Assembly (NCBI GenBank): GCA_964575455.1
Contig: CAZNRX010000100.1
Location: forward strand, 1 to 12,797
From: SKLM01 sp964575455
GTDB taxonomy: Bacteria > Chloroflexota > Anaerolineae > B4-G1
Length of the DNA: 12,797 nt
Reading direction: 5' to 3'
The stretch's first letter is position 1. Every line of letters begins with the position of its first letter. Below are positions 7,506-12,797 of this stretch, piece by piece. The notes beneath the pieces were generated by a model that had not been told where the DNA came from, did not search any database, and worked only from the letters and a program-made list of their open reading frames with translations. The translations under genes were made by a program, and so were the position numbers.

Positions 7506-9461
7506 ATGTTAGAGCCCGGCGCGATTCTGGACAACAAATATCGCATTGAGGGCGTCATCGGGCGCGGCGGCTTCGGCCACGTCTACCGCGCCCATGAGCG
7601 GCTGACTGGGGAGACTGTTGCGATCAAGGAGCTGGTGCCCAGCTTCGTCGACGACCGCGAGATGGTGCACCGCTTCATCCAGGAGGCCCGCGCCACGCTC
7701 CGCCTGACCCACACCCACATCGCCCGCACCTACACGATCTTCGAGGATCAGGGCACCTACTACCTGGCGATGGAGTACCTGCCTGGCGGTTCGCTGGCCG
7801 AGCGGCTGGAGCGCGGGCCGCTGCCGGTGGAGGAGGCGGTGCGGATCGCGGGCGACCTCTGCCGGGCGCTGGCGTACGCCCACGGCAGGGGCGTCGTCCA
7901 CTGCGATATCAAGCCGGCCAACGTGCTGTTCGACGAGGGTGGCGCGGTGCGCCTGGCCGACTTCGGCATCGCCCACGTCTCGGCGGAGCTAATGACGCGC
8001 CACTTCCTGACCTCGCCTGGCACGGCGATGGGCACAGTGCGCTACATGGCGCCGGAGCAGATCGAGGGCGTGCGGGACGATCCTCGGGTCGATATCTACG
8101 CCATGGGCGCGATGGTGTATGAGATGCTGGCCGGGCGGCCCTACCTCGACTTCGACACCGACGGCACGCCGGGGGCCCAGTATCGCAACATCGGCAGGAT
8201 CAAGAGCGAGCCGCCGCGGCCGCTGCGGACGGTCAACCCGGCGGTGCCGGCGTGGCTGACGCAGGTGGTGGAGCGGGCGCTGCGCAAGGCGCCCGGGGAG
8301 CGCTTCGCGACTGCCGGGGCGCTGTGGGAGGCGCTCCAGAGAGAGACGAAGCGACAGGAGGACCGGGAGTCCTTGCCATCGACGCAGTTGGCGTCCGGTC
8401 GCGAGTCCCGGTCCGGGCCCGCGGGGGATAGGCGTCGGGTCTCTTCCTCCTGGTCGCCGCCATCCGAGGGTCCCCCAGGCGAGCGGCCTGGCGGTGGGCC
8501 GGCCGATTGGTTCGATGGCGTGCCGGTCTGGGGCTGGGCTCTGGGGGGCCTGGCGGCGATAGCGCTGCTGATCGGCGGCGGGATGTGGCTTCAGCGCGTC
8601 ATCGGGCCAGCCACACCGCTGCCGGAGACGACCGTGCCGGGGCCTACGGCAACGCCAACGCAGCCCACCCCGACTGAAGTGCCTCCTACTGCAACGCCTT
8701 CCACTCCTGACATGGGCGACACCTGGACACGCCCGACTGACGACATGGTGATGGTGTACGTGCCCTATGGGGAGTTCGAGATGGGCAGCACGCAGGGCGA
8801 TGACGACGAGGAACCGGTGCACAGCGTGGCATTGGACGCCTTCTGGATCGACCAGACCGAGGTCACCAATCAACAGTTCGTGGCCTTCCTCAAAGAGGAG
8901 GACAACCAGGACGAAGGGGGCGCGACGTGGCTCGACCTGGACGATGATGACTGCCTAATCGAATGGAGCGGGGGAGACTTCCGGCCCAAGAGCGGCTACG
9001 CCGATCACCCGGTGACTGAGGTCACATGGTATGGCGCCAGGGCGTATTGCGCGTGGGCCGACGCACGGCTGCCGACAGAGGCCGAGTGGGAGTATGCGGC
9101 ACGGGGACCAGATGGCTTCATCTATCCCTGGGGTAACAGTGGTCCGACCTGCGACCTAACGCAATACGGAGGGTGTTCAGGGCGAACGGTACCCGTGGGG
9201 AGCCTCCCCGAAGGAGCCAGCTGGTGCGAGGCCCTGGACATGGCGGGCAACGTCTGGGAGTGGGTGGCGGACTGGTATGGCGACTATCCCTCCGGGCGGC
9301 AGGTCAACCCGACTGGATCTTCTTCCGGAGAGTACCGGGTGCTGCGTGGCGGCTCGTCTTACATCAACCCGTACAACGTACGTAGTGCCACTCGCTACAG
9401 GGACCTTCCCGACAGCACGAACTACTACCTAGGGTTTCGTTGCGCCAGGGGTTCTCAATAG
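7506..9461 (+). CDS. Transmembrane Ser/Thr protein kinase with extracellular FGE-sulfatase (C-type lectin fold) domain; probable DGR variable protein
   Basis: The 651-residue protein begins with a cytoplasmic Hanks-type kinase (about 10-275): Gly loop GRGGFGHVY (19-27), K41, HCDIKPAN (132-139, with C replacing the R of HRD, so non-RD), DFG (152-154) and MAPEQ. A low-complexity linker, one membrane helix (about 342-362) and a Thr/Pro-rich outer stalk follow. The FGE-like domain (about 413-651) has MVYVPYGEFEMGS, WIDQTEVTNQQFVAFL, RLPTEAEWEYAARG, GNVWEWVADWYGDYP and LGFRCARG. It lacks the paired catalytic cysteines of true FGE, so a binding role is likely. ATG 7506 has AGAAGAGGTG upstream and lies after the promoter; the frame is open back to 7305 through the palindrome, an unlikely N-terminus. 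The last about 40 residues look like a DGR variable region, and a DGR-type RT stub follows. Probable role: surface ligand sensing relayed to the kinase. Confidence 0.9.
   Translation: MLEPGAILDNKYRIEGVIGRGGFGHVYRAHERLTGETVAIKELVPSFVDDREMVHRFIQEARATLRLTHTHIARTYTIFEDQGTYYLAMEYLPGGSLAERLERGPLPVEEAVRIAGDLCRALAYAHGRGVVHCDIKPANVLFDEGGAVRLADFGIAHVSAELMTRHFLTSPGTAMGTVRYMAPEQIEGVRDDPRVDIYAMGAMVYEMLAGRPYLDFDTDGTPGAQYRNIGRIKSEPPRPLRTVNPAVPAWLTQVVERALRKAPGERFATAGALWEALQRETKRQEDRESLPSTQLASGRESRSGPAGDRRRVSSSWSPPSEGPPGERPGGGPADWFDGVPVWGWALGGLAAIALLIGGGMWLQRVIGPATPLPETTVPGPTATPTQPTPTEVPPTATPSTPDMGDTWTRPTDDMVMVYVPYGEFEMGSTQGDDDEEPVHSVALDAFWIDQTEVTNQQFVAFLKEEDNQDEGGATWLDLDDDDCLIEWSGGDFRPKSGYADHPVTEVTWYGARAYCAWADARLPTEAEWEYAARGPDGFIYPWGNSGPTCDLTQYGGCSGRTVPVGSLPEGASWCEALDMAGNVWEWVADWYGDYPSGRQVNPTGSSSGEYRVLRGGSSYINPYNVRSATRYRDLPDSTNYYLGFRCARGSQ
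9336..9449 (+). other. Putative DGR variable region (VR) at the 3' end of the kinase-FGE gene
   Basis: Between the fixed codons for RVLRGGS and GFRCAR, most variable-looking codons are one or two adenine substitutions away from AAC or AAT: TAC, ATC, AAC, TAC, AAC, ACT, TAC, GAC, AGC, AAC, TAC, TAC. Interspersed codons without template-type adenines (CCG, GTA, CGT, GCC, CGC, CCC) keep the family residues. This is the pattern left by adenine-specific DGR mutagenesis of a VR in an FGE/C-lectin fold. The GC-rich end TTTCGTTGCGCC would be where mutagenic homology starts. No matching template repeat was found in the window, so the call is inferential. Confidence 0.55.
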
Positions 9462-9497
9462 GCTAGCTGTCCACTGTCCTCTGTTAGCTGCTAACTG

Positions 9498-9530
9498 AGG
9501 TGCGACGCACTTCGAAAGTGCGTCGCACCT
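9498..9530. repeat. REP-like palindrome, copy 1
   Basis: AGGTGCGACGCACTT (9498-9512), loop CGA, AAGTGCGTCGCACCT (9516-9530): a perfect 15-bp hairpin between the kinase-FGE stop and the RT stub. It may also act as a transcript-end hairpin, though no T-run follows. Confidence 0.95.
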
Positions 9531-9542
9531 TGGGACCGTGTT

Positions 9543-9787
9543 ATGCCCAAGGCATTCAAGTATCTCTATCCCAGAATCCACGCTTTCGATAACCTCTACC
9601 AGGCATTCCGCAAGGCCCGCAAGGGTGGCAAGCGTAAGAAAGAGAGCGTGGCCGCCTTCGAGCTGGACCTGGAGGCCAACCTGTGGCAGCTGCACGATGA
9701 ACTACGTGACCAGACTTACGGGCCCGGGCCGTACCACAACTTCTACGTCCAGGAGCGGAAGCGACGTCTCATCTCGGCTGTTGACTC
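9543..9787 (+). pseudogene. 5' fragment of a DGR-type reverse transcriptase
   Basis: About 80 residues match the N-terminus of diversity-generating-retroelement RTs (Bordetella phage Brt class): PRIHAFDNLYQAFRKARKGG, then AAFELDLEANLWQLHDEL, then YGPGPYHNFYVQERKRRLIS. The family motif is (P/E)xxRLISA followed by xFRDRVVHHAL. Here the sequence reaches RLISAVD and then runs straight into palindrome copy 2, so everything from the catalytic palm onward, including the YxDD motif, is missing. No further RT sequence appears after the transposase. The ATG at 9543 is the family start but has no clear Shine-Dalgarno; palindrome copy 1 ends 12 bases upstream. The frame stays open through the palindrome into the transposase, giving a 288-residue fused frame of doubtful meaning. 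Confidence 0.82.
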
Positions 9788-9820
9788 AGGTGCGACGCAC
9801 CTCGCAGGTGCGTCGCACCT
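9788..9820. repeat. REP-like palindrome, copy 2
   Basis: AGGTGCGACGCACCT (9788-9802), loop CGC, AGGTGCGTCGCACCT (9806-9820): a perfect 15-bp stem. Relative to copies 1 and 3, one T-A stem pair has become C-G on both arms, a compensatory change. It lies at the break point of the RT and directly before the Shine-Dalgarno of the transposase. Confidence 0.95.
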
Positions 9821-9830
9821 TGGAGGGAAC

Positions 9831-10409
9831 ATGATGGCCCGCAGAAAGATCACCTTCACCCAGGGCGAGTACTACCACGTCTACAACCGCGGCGTGAACC
9901 GGCAACCAATCTTCCGCTGTGACGATAACTACGTCTTCCTGTTGCGCCGCGTCAAGCGCTATGTCGCCCAGTGGCAGATCGTCGTCATTGCCTACTGCCT
10001 GATGTCCAATCATTATCACCTCGTTCTCCTCCAGGCGGATGAATACCCGATGAGCCGCTTCATGCAGTCGCTCTTCAACAGCTACACCAAGGCGTTCAAC
10101 AAGATGTACAAACGCAGCGGGACGTTGTTCGAAGGACCGTTCCGGGCCGCCCACGTGAACGACGATGCCTATCTGCTCCATCTCTGCCGCTACGTCCACC
10201 GCAACCCCCTGGAGGCGGGCTTGGTGTCAGATCTGCGAGATTGGCCGTACGCCAACTACCTGGAGTGGATCGGGCAGCGCGGCGGCACGCTCGTAGACCG
10301 AGCGTTTGTGAAGAGCCACTTCCCTACATCGGAGGAATACGTGCGTTTCGTAGAAGACGGTGCGCCGCCGGAGGAGATTTCCGACGCGATTCGGCAGTTC
10401 GAGGCCTAA
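9831..10409 (+). CDS. REP-associated tyrosine transposase (RAYT, Y1/IS200-like HUH family)
   Basis: The 192-residue protein is a single Y1 transposase domain that cuts and joins single-stranded DNA at hairpins. Visible motifs are the N-terminal YYHVYNRGVNRQPIF (14-28), the metal-binding HUH signature NHYHLVL (60-66; H61 and H63) and the catalytic Tyr in CRYVHRNPLEAGLV (probably Y121). GTLFEGPFRA (97-106) and the WPYANYLEW segment are typical of RAYTs. The ATG at 9831 is followed directly by a second at 9834; GGAGG at 9822-9826 is 4 and 7 bases away, so 9834 may be used. The frame also extends upstream into the RT stub, but homology begins here. The domain appears intact, so it may be active on the flanking palindromes. 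Confidence 0.93.
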   Translation: MMARRKITFTQGEYYHVYNRGVNRQPIFRCDDNYVFLLRRVKRYVAQWQIVVIAYCLMSNHYHLVLLQADEYPMSRFMQSLFNSYTKAFNKMYKRSGTLFEGPFRAAHVNDDAYLLHLCRYVHRNPLEAGLVSDLRDWPYANYLEWIGQRGGTLVDRAFVKSHFPTSEEYVRFVEDGAPPEEISDAIRQFEA

Positions 10410-10442
10410 GGTGCGACGCACTTTGGAAGTGCGTCGCACCTT
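10408..10442. repeat. REP-like palindrome, copy 3
   Basis: AAGGTGCGACGCACTT (10408-10423), loop TGG, AAGTGCGTCGCACCTT (10427-10442): a perfect 16-bp stem beginning inside the transposase TAA stop codon. It separates the transposase from the operator region of the next gene. Confidence 0.95.
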
Positions 10443-10448
10443 GACAAT

Positions 10449-10503
10449 CTCCATCCAACCTTCATCTCTTCTTCATGGTATCTTCACATAGGTCGGGTAT
10501 AGT
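10449..10503 (+). promoter_or_regulatory. Four 11-bp direct repeats next to a -10 box: probable PhoB/OmpR-family operator
   Basis: Four consecutive 11-mers start at 10449, 10460, 10471 and 10482: CTCCATCCAAC, CTTCATCTCTT, CTTCATGGTAT, CTTCACATAGG. The repeated part is CTTCAT. The last repeat ends five bases before TATAGT (10498-10503), a good -10 box without a recognisable -35, so the repeats occupy the -35 region. Winged-helix response regulators of the PhoB/OmpR class bind direct repeats with an 11-bp period in this position and act as activators. GTTAC and GTAAC (10502-10515) form a short inverted repeat at the start-site region. Confidence 0.62.
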
Positions 10504-10549
10504 TACTAGCGTAACCGAGATTCGACTAGATCCATGGAGGTGTGGGGTG

Positions 10550-11401
10550 TTGAAGAACAAGAAGTGGCTTATCGCGTTGGGTGCAGCAGGAGCGCTGGTT
10601 CTACTGCTCGGGGGTGTGGGCATCGCCTACGCCCAGCGGCCGCAGCCGCCCACGGACGGTCAGTCGTTCTTCGGTGGAGGCCGCTTTGGTGGTCGTGCGC
10701 TCCACGGCCAGCCGTTTAACGGGCCCATGGAGGGTCACGACCCGTTCCAGGGCGGGCACCAGGGCCTGGTGAAGATCACGGCTGAGGTGACCGGCCTGAG
10801 CGAGGACGAGGTGATCGCCGCGCTTGAGGACGGCCAGACCTTGGCCGAGATCGCCGAGGGCGCGGGCGTCGAACCGCAGGAGATCGTGGACGCCGCGATC
10901 GCCGAAGCCGAGTCTCGGCTGCAAGAGGCCGTGGACGAGGGCCGGCTGACCGAGGAGCGGATGGATGAGATGCTGGAGCGGTTGGCCGAGGAGCTCCCCG
11001 AGCGGCTGGAGGAGCCCTGGCAGCCCGGCGGCCCGATGGGCGGTGGCTTCGGCCCGTTCGGTGAGGGCTTCTGGACCACGTATGACGAGGTAACAGAGGC
11101 CTTGGGGCTGACGCCGGATGAGCTCTTCAGCGAGCTGCACGACGGTAAGACCCTGGCAGAGATTGCCGAGGAGCAGGGCGTGGAGATGGAGGTCGTGCGC
11201 GAGGCGATGGAGGCCGCCCGGGGCGAGCTGATGGAGGAGGCCATCGCGCAGGCGGTGGAGAATGGGCGGATGACCCAGGAGAAGGCCGACTGGCTGCTTG
11301 AGGGGCTCGAGCAGGGCTTCCTGCCCGGCGGGCGCGGTTTCGGTGGCGGGCACGGAGGTAGACCTGGCCGCGGAGGGCGTGGAAGTGGCATGGGCTGGTA
11401 G
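10550..11401 (+). CDS. Exported tandem-repeat protein (DUF2680-like)
   Basis: The 283-residue protein has a signal peptide: basic KNKK, a hydrophobic core, and a probable cut after AYA (28/29). The mature part has two copies of an acidic helical repeat of about 80 residues. Repeat 1 (about 73-154) has GLSEDEVIAALEDGQTLAEI; repeat 2 (about 178-262) has GLTPDELFSELHDGKTLAEI. Each continues with GVE-type turns, long helices and a GRLTEERMDEML or GRMTQEKADWLL segment. Gly-rich stretches flank them, and the C-terminus is Gly/Arg-rich. I chose TTG 10550 because GGAGGT lies eight bases upstream; GTG 10547 is the alternative, while the ATG at 10475 lies inside the operator. The family is common in Gram-positive bacteria and Chloroflexi; its function is not known to me. 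The operator suggests response-regulator control. Confidence 0.85.
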   Translation: MKNKKWLIALGAAGALVLLLGGVGIAYAQRPQPPTDGQSFFGGGRFGGRALHGQPFNGPMEGHDPFQGGHQGLVKITAEVTGLSEDEVIAALEDGQTLAEIAEGAGVEPQEIVDAAIAEAESRLQEAVDEGRLTEERMDEMLERLAEELPERLEEPWQPGGPMGGGFGPFGEGFWTTYDEVTEALGLTPDELFSELHDGKTLAEIAEEQGVEMEVVREAMEAARGELMEEAIAQAVENGRMTQEKADWLLEGLEQGFLPGGRGFGGGHGGRPGRGGRGSGMGW

Positions 11402-11452
11402 CCTATGACACGACGCAAGGCATAGCAACCGCATAGCCGCAGGCCTTTGCAG

Positions 11453-11475
11453 GGGGAGCGCCACAGGCGCTCCCC
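11453..11475 (+). terminator. Strong hairpin, probable terminator of the exported-protein gene
   Basis: GGGGAGCGCC, loop ACA, GGCGCTCCCC: a perfect 10-bp GC-rich stem 52 bases after the stop codon, followed only by TTCGTT, so the U-tract is weak. It sits ten bases before the next gene's start. Confidence 0.65.
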
Positions 11476-11484
11476 TTCGTTGCG

Positions 11485-11856
11485 TTGGGTGATTCTTTCA
11501 GGGGCATCCGGCCGATTGAGCACTTCTCGTGGGGTGTGTTCACGATCGACGGCGAGGAGCACTCCACGACGGCTGGCGTGGGCAAGGACATACGACTGAT
11601 TGGCGAGGACGTGAGCGCCTGGGATGAGCGGAAGGGCCACAAGCTCAAGAAATCGATGATCACGGGCGTCTACGGGCGCGACGTCGAGGTCCTGGTCATC
11701 GGCATCGGGATCCACGGCGCCATCGAGTGCCCCGAGAAGGTGAAGACAGCCATTTGCGAGAACGGCATCTTCGAGTTGATCCTCCAACCCACGCCGCAGG
11801 CCTGCGCTACCTACAACGAGCTGTTCCACCAGGGGAGGAGGGTGGCGCGTTGCTGA
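11485..11856 (+). CDS. Mth938/DUF498-domain protein (NDUFAF3-like fold)
   Basis: The 123-residue protein matches the Mth938-like family: PIEHFSWGVFTIDGEEHS near the N-terminus, VSAWDERKGHKL in the middle, EVLVIGIGIHGAIECPEKV (equivalent to IIIGSGVHGALE of MTH938) and PTPQACATYNELFHQGRRVA near the end. The family has no firmly known bacterial function; a mitochondrial relative is a complex I assembly factor. The start is uncertain: TTG 11485 is the only upstream candidate, sits close after the terminator hairpin and has no Shine-Dalgarno. The end is odd: after GRRVA the frame gives RC and stop, where the family continues with a hydrophobic A-L-L/I-x-x-T-C tail. The other frame encodes ALLKLTS there, so a one-base deletion near 11845-11849 (GGCGCG for GGCGGCG) is suspected. 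Confidence 0.8.
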   Translation: MGDSFRGIRPIEHFSWGVFTIDGEEHSTTAGVGKDIRLIGEDVSAWDERKGHKLKKSMITGVYGRDVEVLVIGIGIHGAIECPEKVKTAICENGIFELILQPTPQACATYNELFHQGRRVARC

Positions 11857-11909
11857 AGTTGACCAGCGCGATCACGAGGGCGATCAGGCCCAGGCGACTG
11901 CCATCGCGC

Positions 11910-11937
11910 TTGCCAGACCTGCCGCCAGGAGTAGAAT
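11910..11937 (+). promoter_or_regulatory. Possible promoter of the terminal kinase gene
   Basis: TTGCCA (11910-11915), a 16-base spacer and TAGAAT (11932-11937), 47 bases upstream of the kinase ATG. Confidence 0.45.
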
Positions 11938-11984
11938 AGGGTAATCTGCCACTGGGTAGGGTCGCAGGCCAGGAGGTACGAACG

Positions 11985-12776
11985 ATGGCGCGCCTGACAG
12001 GCAAGACGCTGGGCAAGTATCGCATTTTGGAGCGCCTCGGCCGAGGGGGAATGGCTGACATCTACAAGGCCTATCATCCCCGGCTAGATCGACACGTGGC
12101 CGTCAAAGTCCTGCATGCTCATCTCGCGGAGGGGAAGGACTTCCTGGGCCGCTTCGAGCGAGAGGCGCGAGCAGTCGCGGCGCTGCGCCACCCACACATC
12201 GTCCAGGTCTACGATTTCGACATCGAGGATGGGCTGACCTACATGGTGATGGAGTTCGTGGGGGGCGGGACCCTGAAGAGCAGGTTGGAGGCCCTTCACA
12301 GGAAGGTGGAGCACCTCGCTCTTGGGGAGACAGCTCGGATCTTCCGACAGATCGCTGAAGCCCTCGAGTACGCCCATCAGAAGGAGATGCTTCACAGAGA
12401 CGTCAAGCCCTCCAACGTCCTGCTAGATGAATCGGGGCGAGCGTTCTTGACGGACTTCGGCATCGCGCGCATCCTCTCCAGCGGCGGTACACAGTTCACC
12501 GCCACCGGTGCTCTGATTGGCACGCCAGCCTACATGTCGCCTGAGCAGGGGAAGGGCCTGGCGTTGACCAGAGCCAGCGACGTCTACTCACTGGGAGTGA
12601 TTCTCTATGAGATGGTCACTGGGCGGGTGCCCTTCGACGCCGATACCCCGCTGGCCGTGATCTACAGGCAGATCCACGATCCGCTGCCTATCCCCACCGA
12701 TCTCCGACCGGACCTCCCGGAGACTGTGGAGAAGGTGATTCTGGGCATGGTTCAGAACTCCGGGAAGTTAGATTGA
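11985..12776 (+). CDS. Ser/Thr protein kinase, apparently truncated after the catalytic domain
   Basis: The 263-residue frame is a Hanks-type kinase of the bacterial PknB-like group. Motifs: GRGGMADIY (19-27), K41 in HVAVKVL, HRDVKPSN (137-144), DFG (157-159), GTPAYMSPEQ (179-188), and DVYSLGVILYEMVTGRVPF (199-217). ATG 11985 has AGGAGGT seven bases upstream. The match stops in the last helix: after LPETVEKVILGMVQN relatives continue with a Pro-x-x-R-(F/Y) motif, a long linker and often a membrane helix and sensor domain. Here GKLD and a stop follow, in a locally AT-richer stretch, 21 bases before the window ends. The HRD and DFG motifs are intact, so the stub may still fold, but the missing last helix and sensor part suggest disruption by an insertion or frameshift. 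Confidence 0.88.
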   Translation: MARLTGKTLGKYRILERLGRGGMADIYKAYHPRLDRHVAVKVLHAHLAEGKDFLGRFEREARAVAALRHPHIVQVYDFDIEDGLTYMVMEFVGGGTLKSRLEALHRKVEHLALGETARIFRQIAEALEYAHQKEMLHRDVKPSNVLLDESGRAFLTDFGIARILSSGGTQFTATGALIGTPAYMSPEQGKGLALTRASDVYSLGVILYEMVTGRVPFDADTPLAVIYRQIHDPLPIPTDLRPDLPETVEKVILGMVQNSGKLD

Positions 12777-12797
12777 CACTTTTTGACTCTCCAGGGA

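Larger units (their letters stand above)
9788..10442 (+). mobile_element. REP/RAYT unit: tyrosine transposase gene bracketed by two palindromes
   Basis: A HUH transposase gene lies between palindrome copies 2 and 3, with one hairpin 10 bases before its ATG and the other overlapping its stop codon. This is the usual arrangement of REP-associated tyrosine transposases. The unit interrupts a reverse transcriptase, which shows movement or recombination at this site. TTGAC occurs at both edges (9781-9785 and 10441-10445), but the RT does not resume on the right, so a clean insertion is not shown. Confidence 0.75.

Noticed and set aside
9462..9542. Possible DGR template repeat between the kinase-FGE gene and the RT stub.
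   Set aside because: The 81 bases hold palindrome copy 1 and no sequence resembling the variable region; no template repeat was seen elsewhere in the window by eye.
7283..10442. The four spaced repeats as a CRISPR array.
   Set aside because: They are palindromes separated by whole genes at irregular distances, without uniform short spacers.
9781..10445. TTGAC direct repeats as a target-site duplication of the transposase unit.
   Set aside because: IS200/RAYT elements do not usually make duplications, the right copy overlaps the palindrome, and the RT does not resume after it; five bases can match by chance.
10475..10549. ATG 10475 as the start of the exported repeat protein.
   Set aside because: It lies within the 11-bp direct repeats and upstream of the -10 box; TTG 10550 has a Shine-Dalgarno at the right distance and gives a normal signal peptide.
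10735..11829. Long minus-strand frame of 364 codons opposite the exported protein and the Mth938-like gene.
   Set aside because: It is a Ser/Pro-rich antisense shadow with no recognisable domain; both plus-strand genes are supported by signal peptide, repeats or family motifs.

Overview
The window is high-GC bacterial DNA, most likely from a member of the Chloroflexota (an Anaerolineae-like or related, possibly thermophilic, lineage). I infer this from the gene mix: a fused ADP-forming acyl-CoA synthetase, a Ser/Thr kinase joined to a formylglycine-generating-enzyme-like (FGE) domain, a second Ser/Thr kinase, ABC-2 exporter remnants and a tandem-repeat exported protein. No rRNA, tRNA or CRISPR array was seen. 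No stretch above about 265 bases lacks a gene or a gene remnant.

Layout. Bases 26-3522 (minus strand) hold housekeeping genes: ffh (signal recognition particle GTPase) downstream of an ADP-forming acetate/acyl-CoA ligase, each with its own recognisable promoter. Divergent from them, 3787-6231 (plus strand) is a tightly overlapped five-gene operon: gamma-class carbonic anhydrase-like protein, stand-alone cyclic-nucleotide-binding protein, a 75-residue protein of unknown function, a zinc-type cation diffusion facilitator, and a small protein whose frame contains two consecutive TGA codons. That last gene looks like a di-selenocysteine (UU) protein of the CC/Se-motif type: both TGAs are in frame, the frame is conserved on both sides, and a perfect 7-bp hairpin with a GGTC loop follows at bacterial SECIS distance. 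An ordinary ORF caller would miss it.

Bases 6262-7272 are a decayed ABC exporter (ATPase and ABC-2 permease) broken by deletions and frameshifts.

Bases 7283-10442 form an accessory island. It has a transmembrane Ser/Thr kinase with an extracellular C-type-lectin-fold FGE domain. The C-terminus of that domain has the codon pattern of a diversity-generating retroelement (DGR) variable region. About 80 bases downstream is the 5' stub of a DGR-type reverse transcriptase, cut off after its LISA motif. Next comes a REP-associated (IS200/HUH-type) tyrosine transposase. Four copies of one palindrome (arm AGGTGCGACGCACTT) punctuate these genes: one split copy before the kinase, one between kinase and RT stub, one between stub and transposase, and one on the transposase stop codon. 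I read this as a DGR broken up by a REP/RAYT unit, with template repeat and catalytic RT lost from this locus.

Bases 10449-11401 hold an exported tandem-repeat protein behind four direct repeats with an exact 11-bp period next to a -10 box, the layout of a PhoB/OmpR-type activator site. A strong hairpin terminator follows, then an Mth938/DUF498-domain protein with a possible C-terminal frameshift, and finally a Ser/Thr kinase that stops just after its catalytic domain near the window edge.
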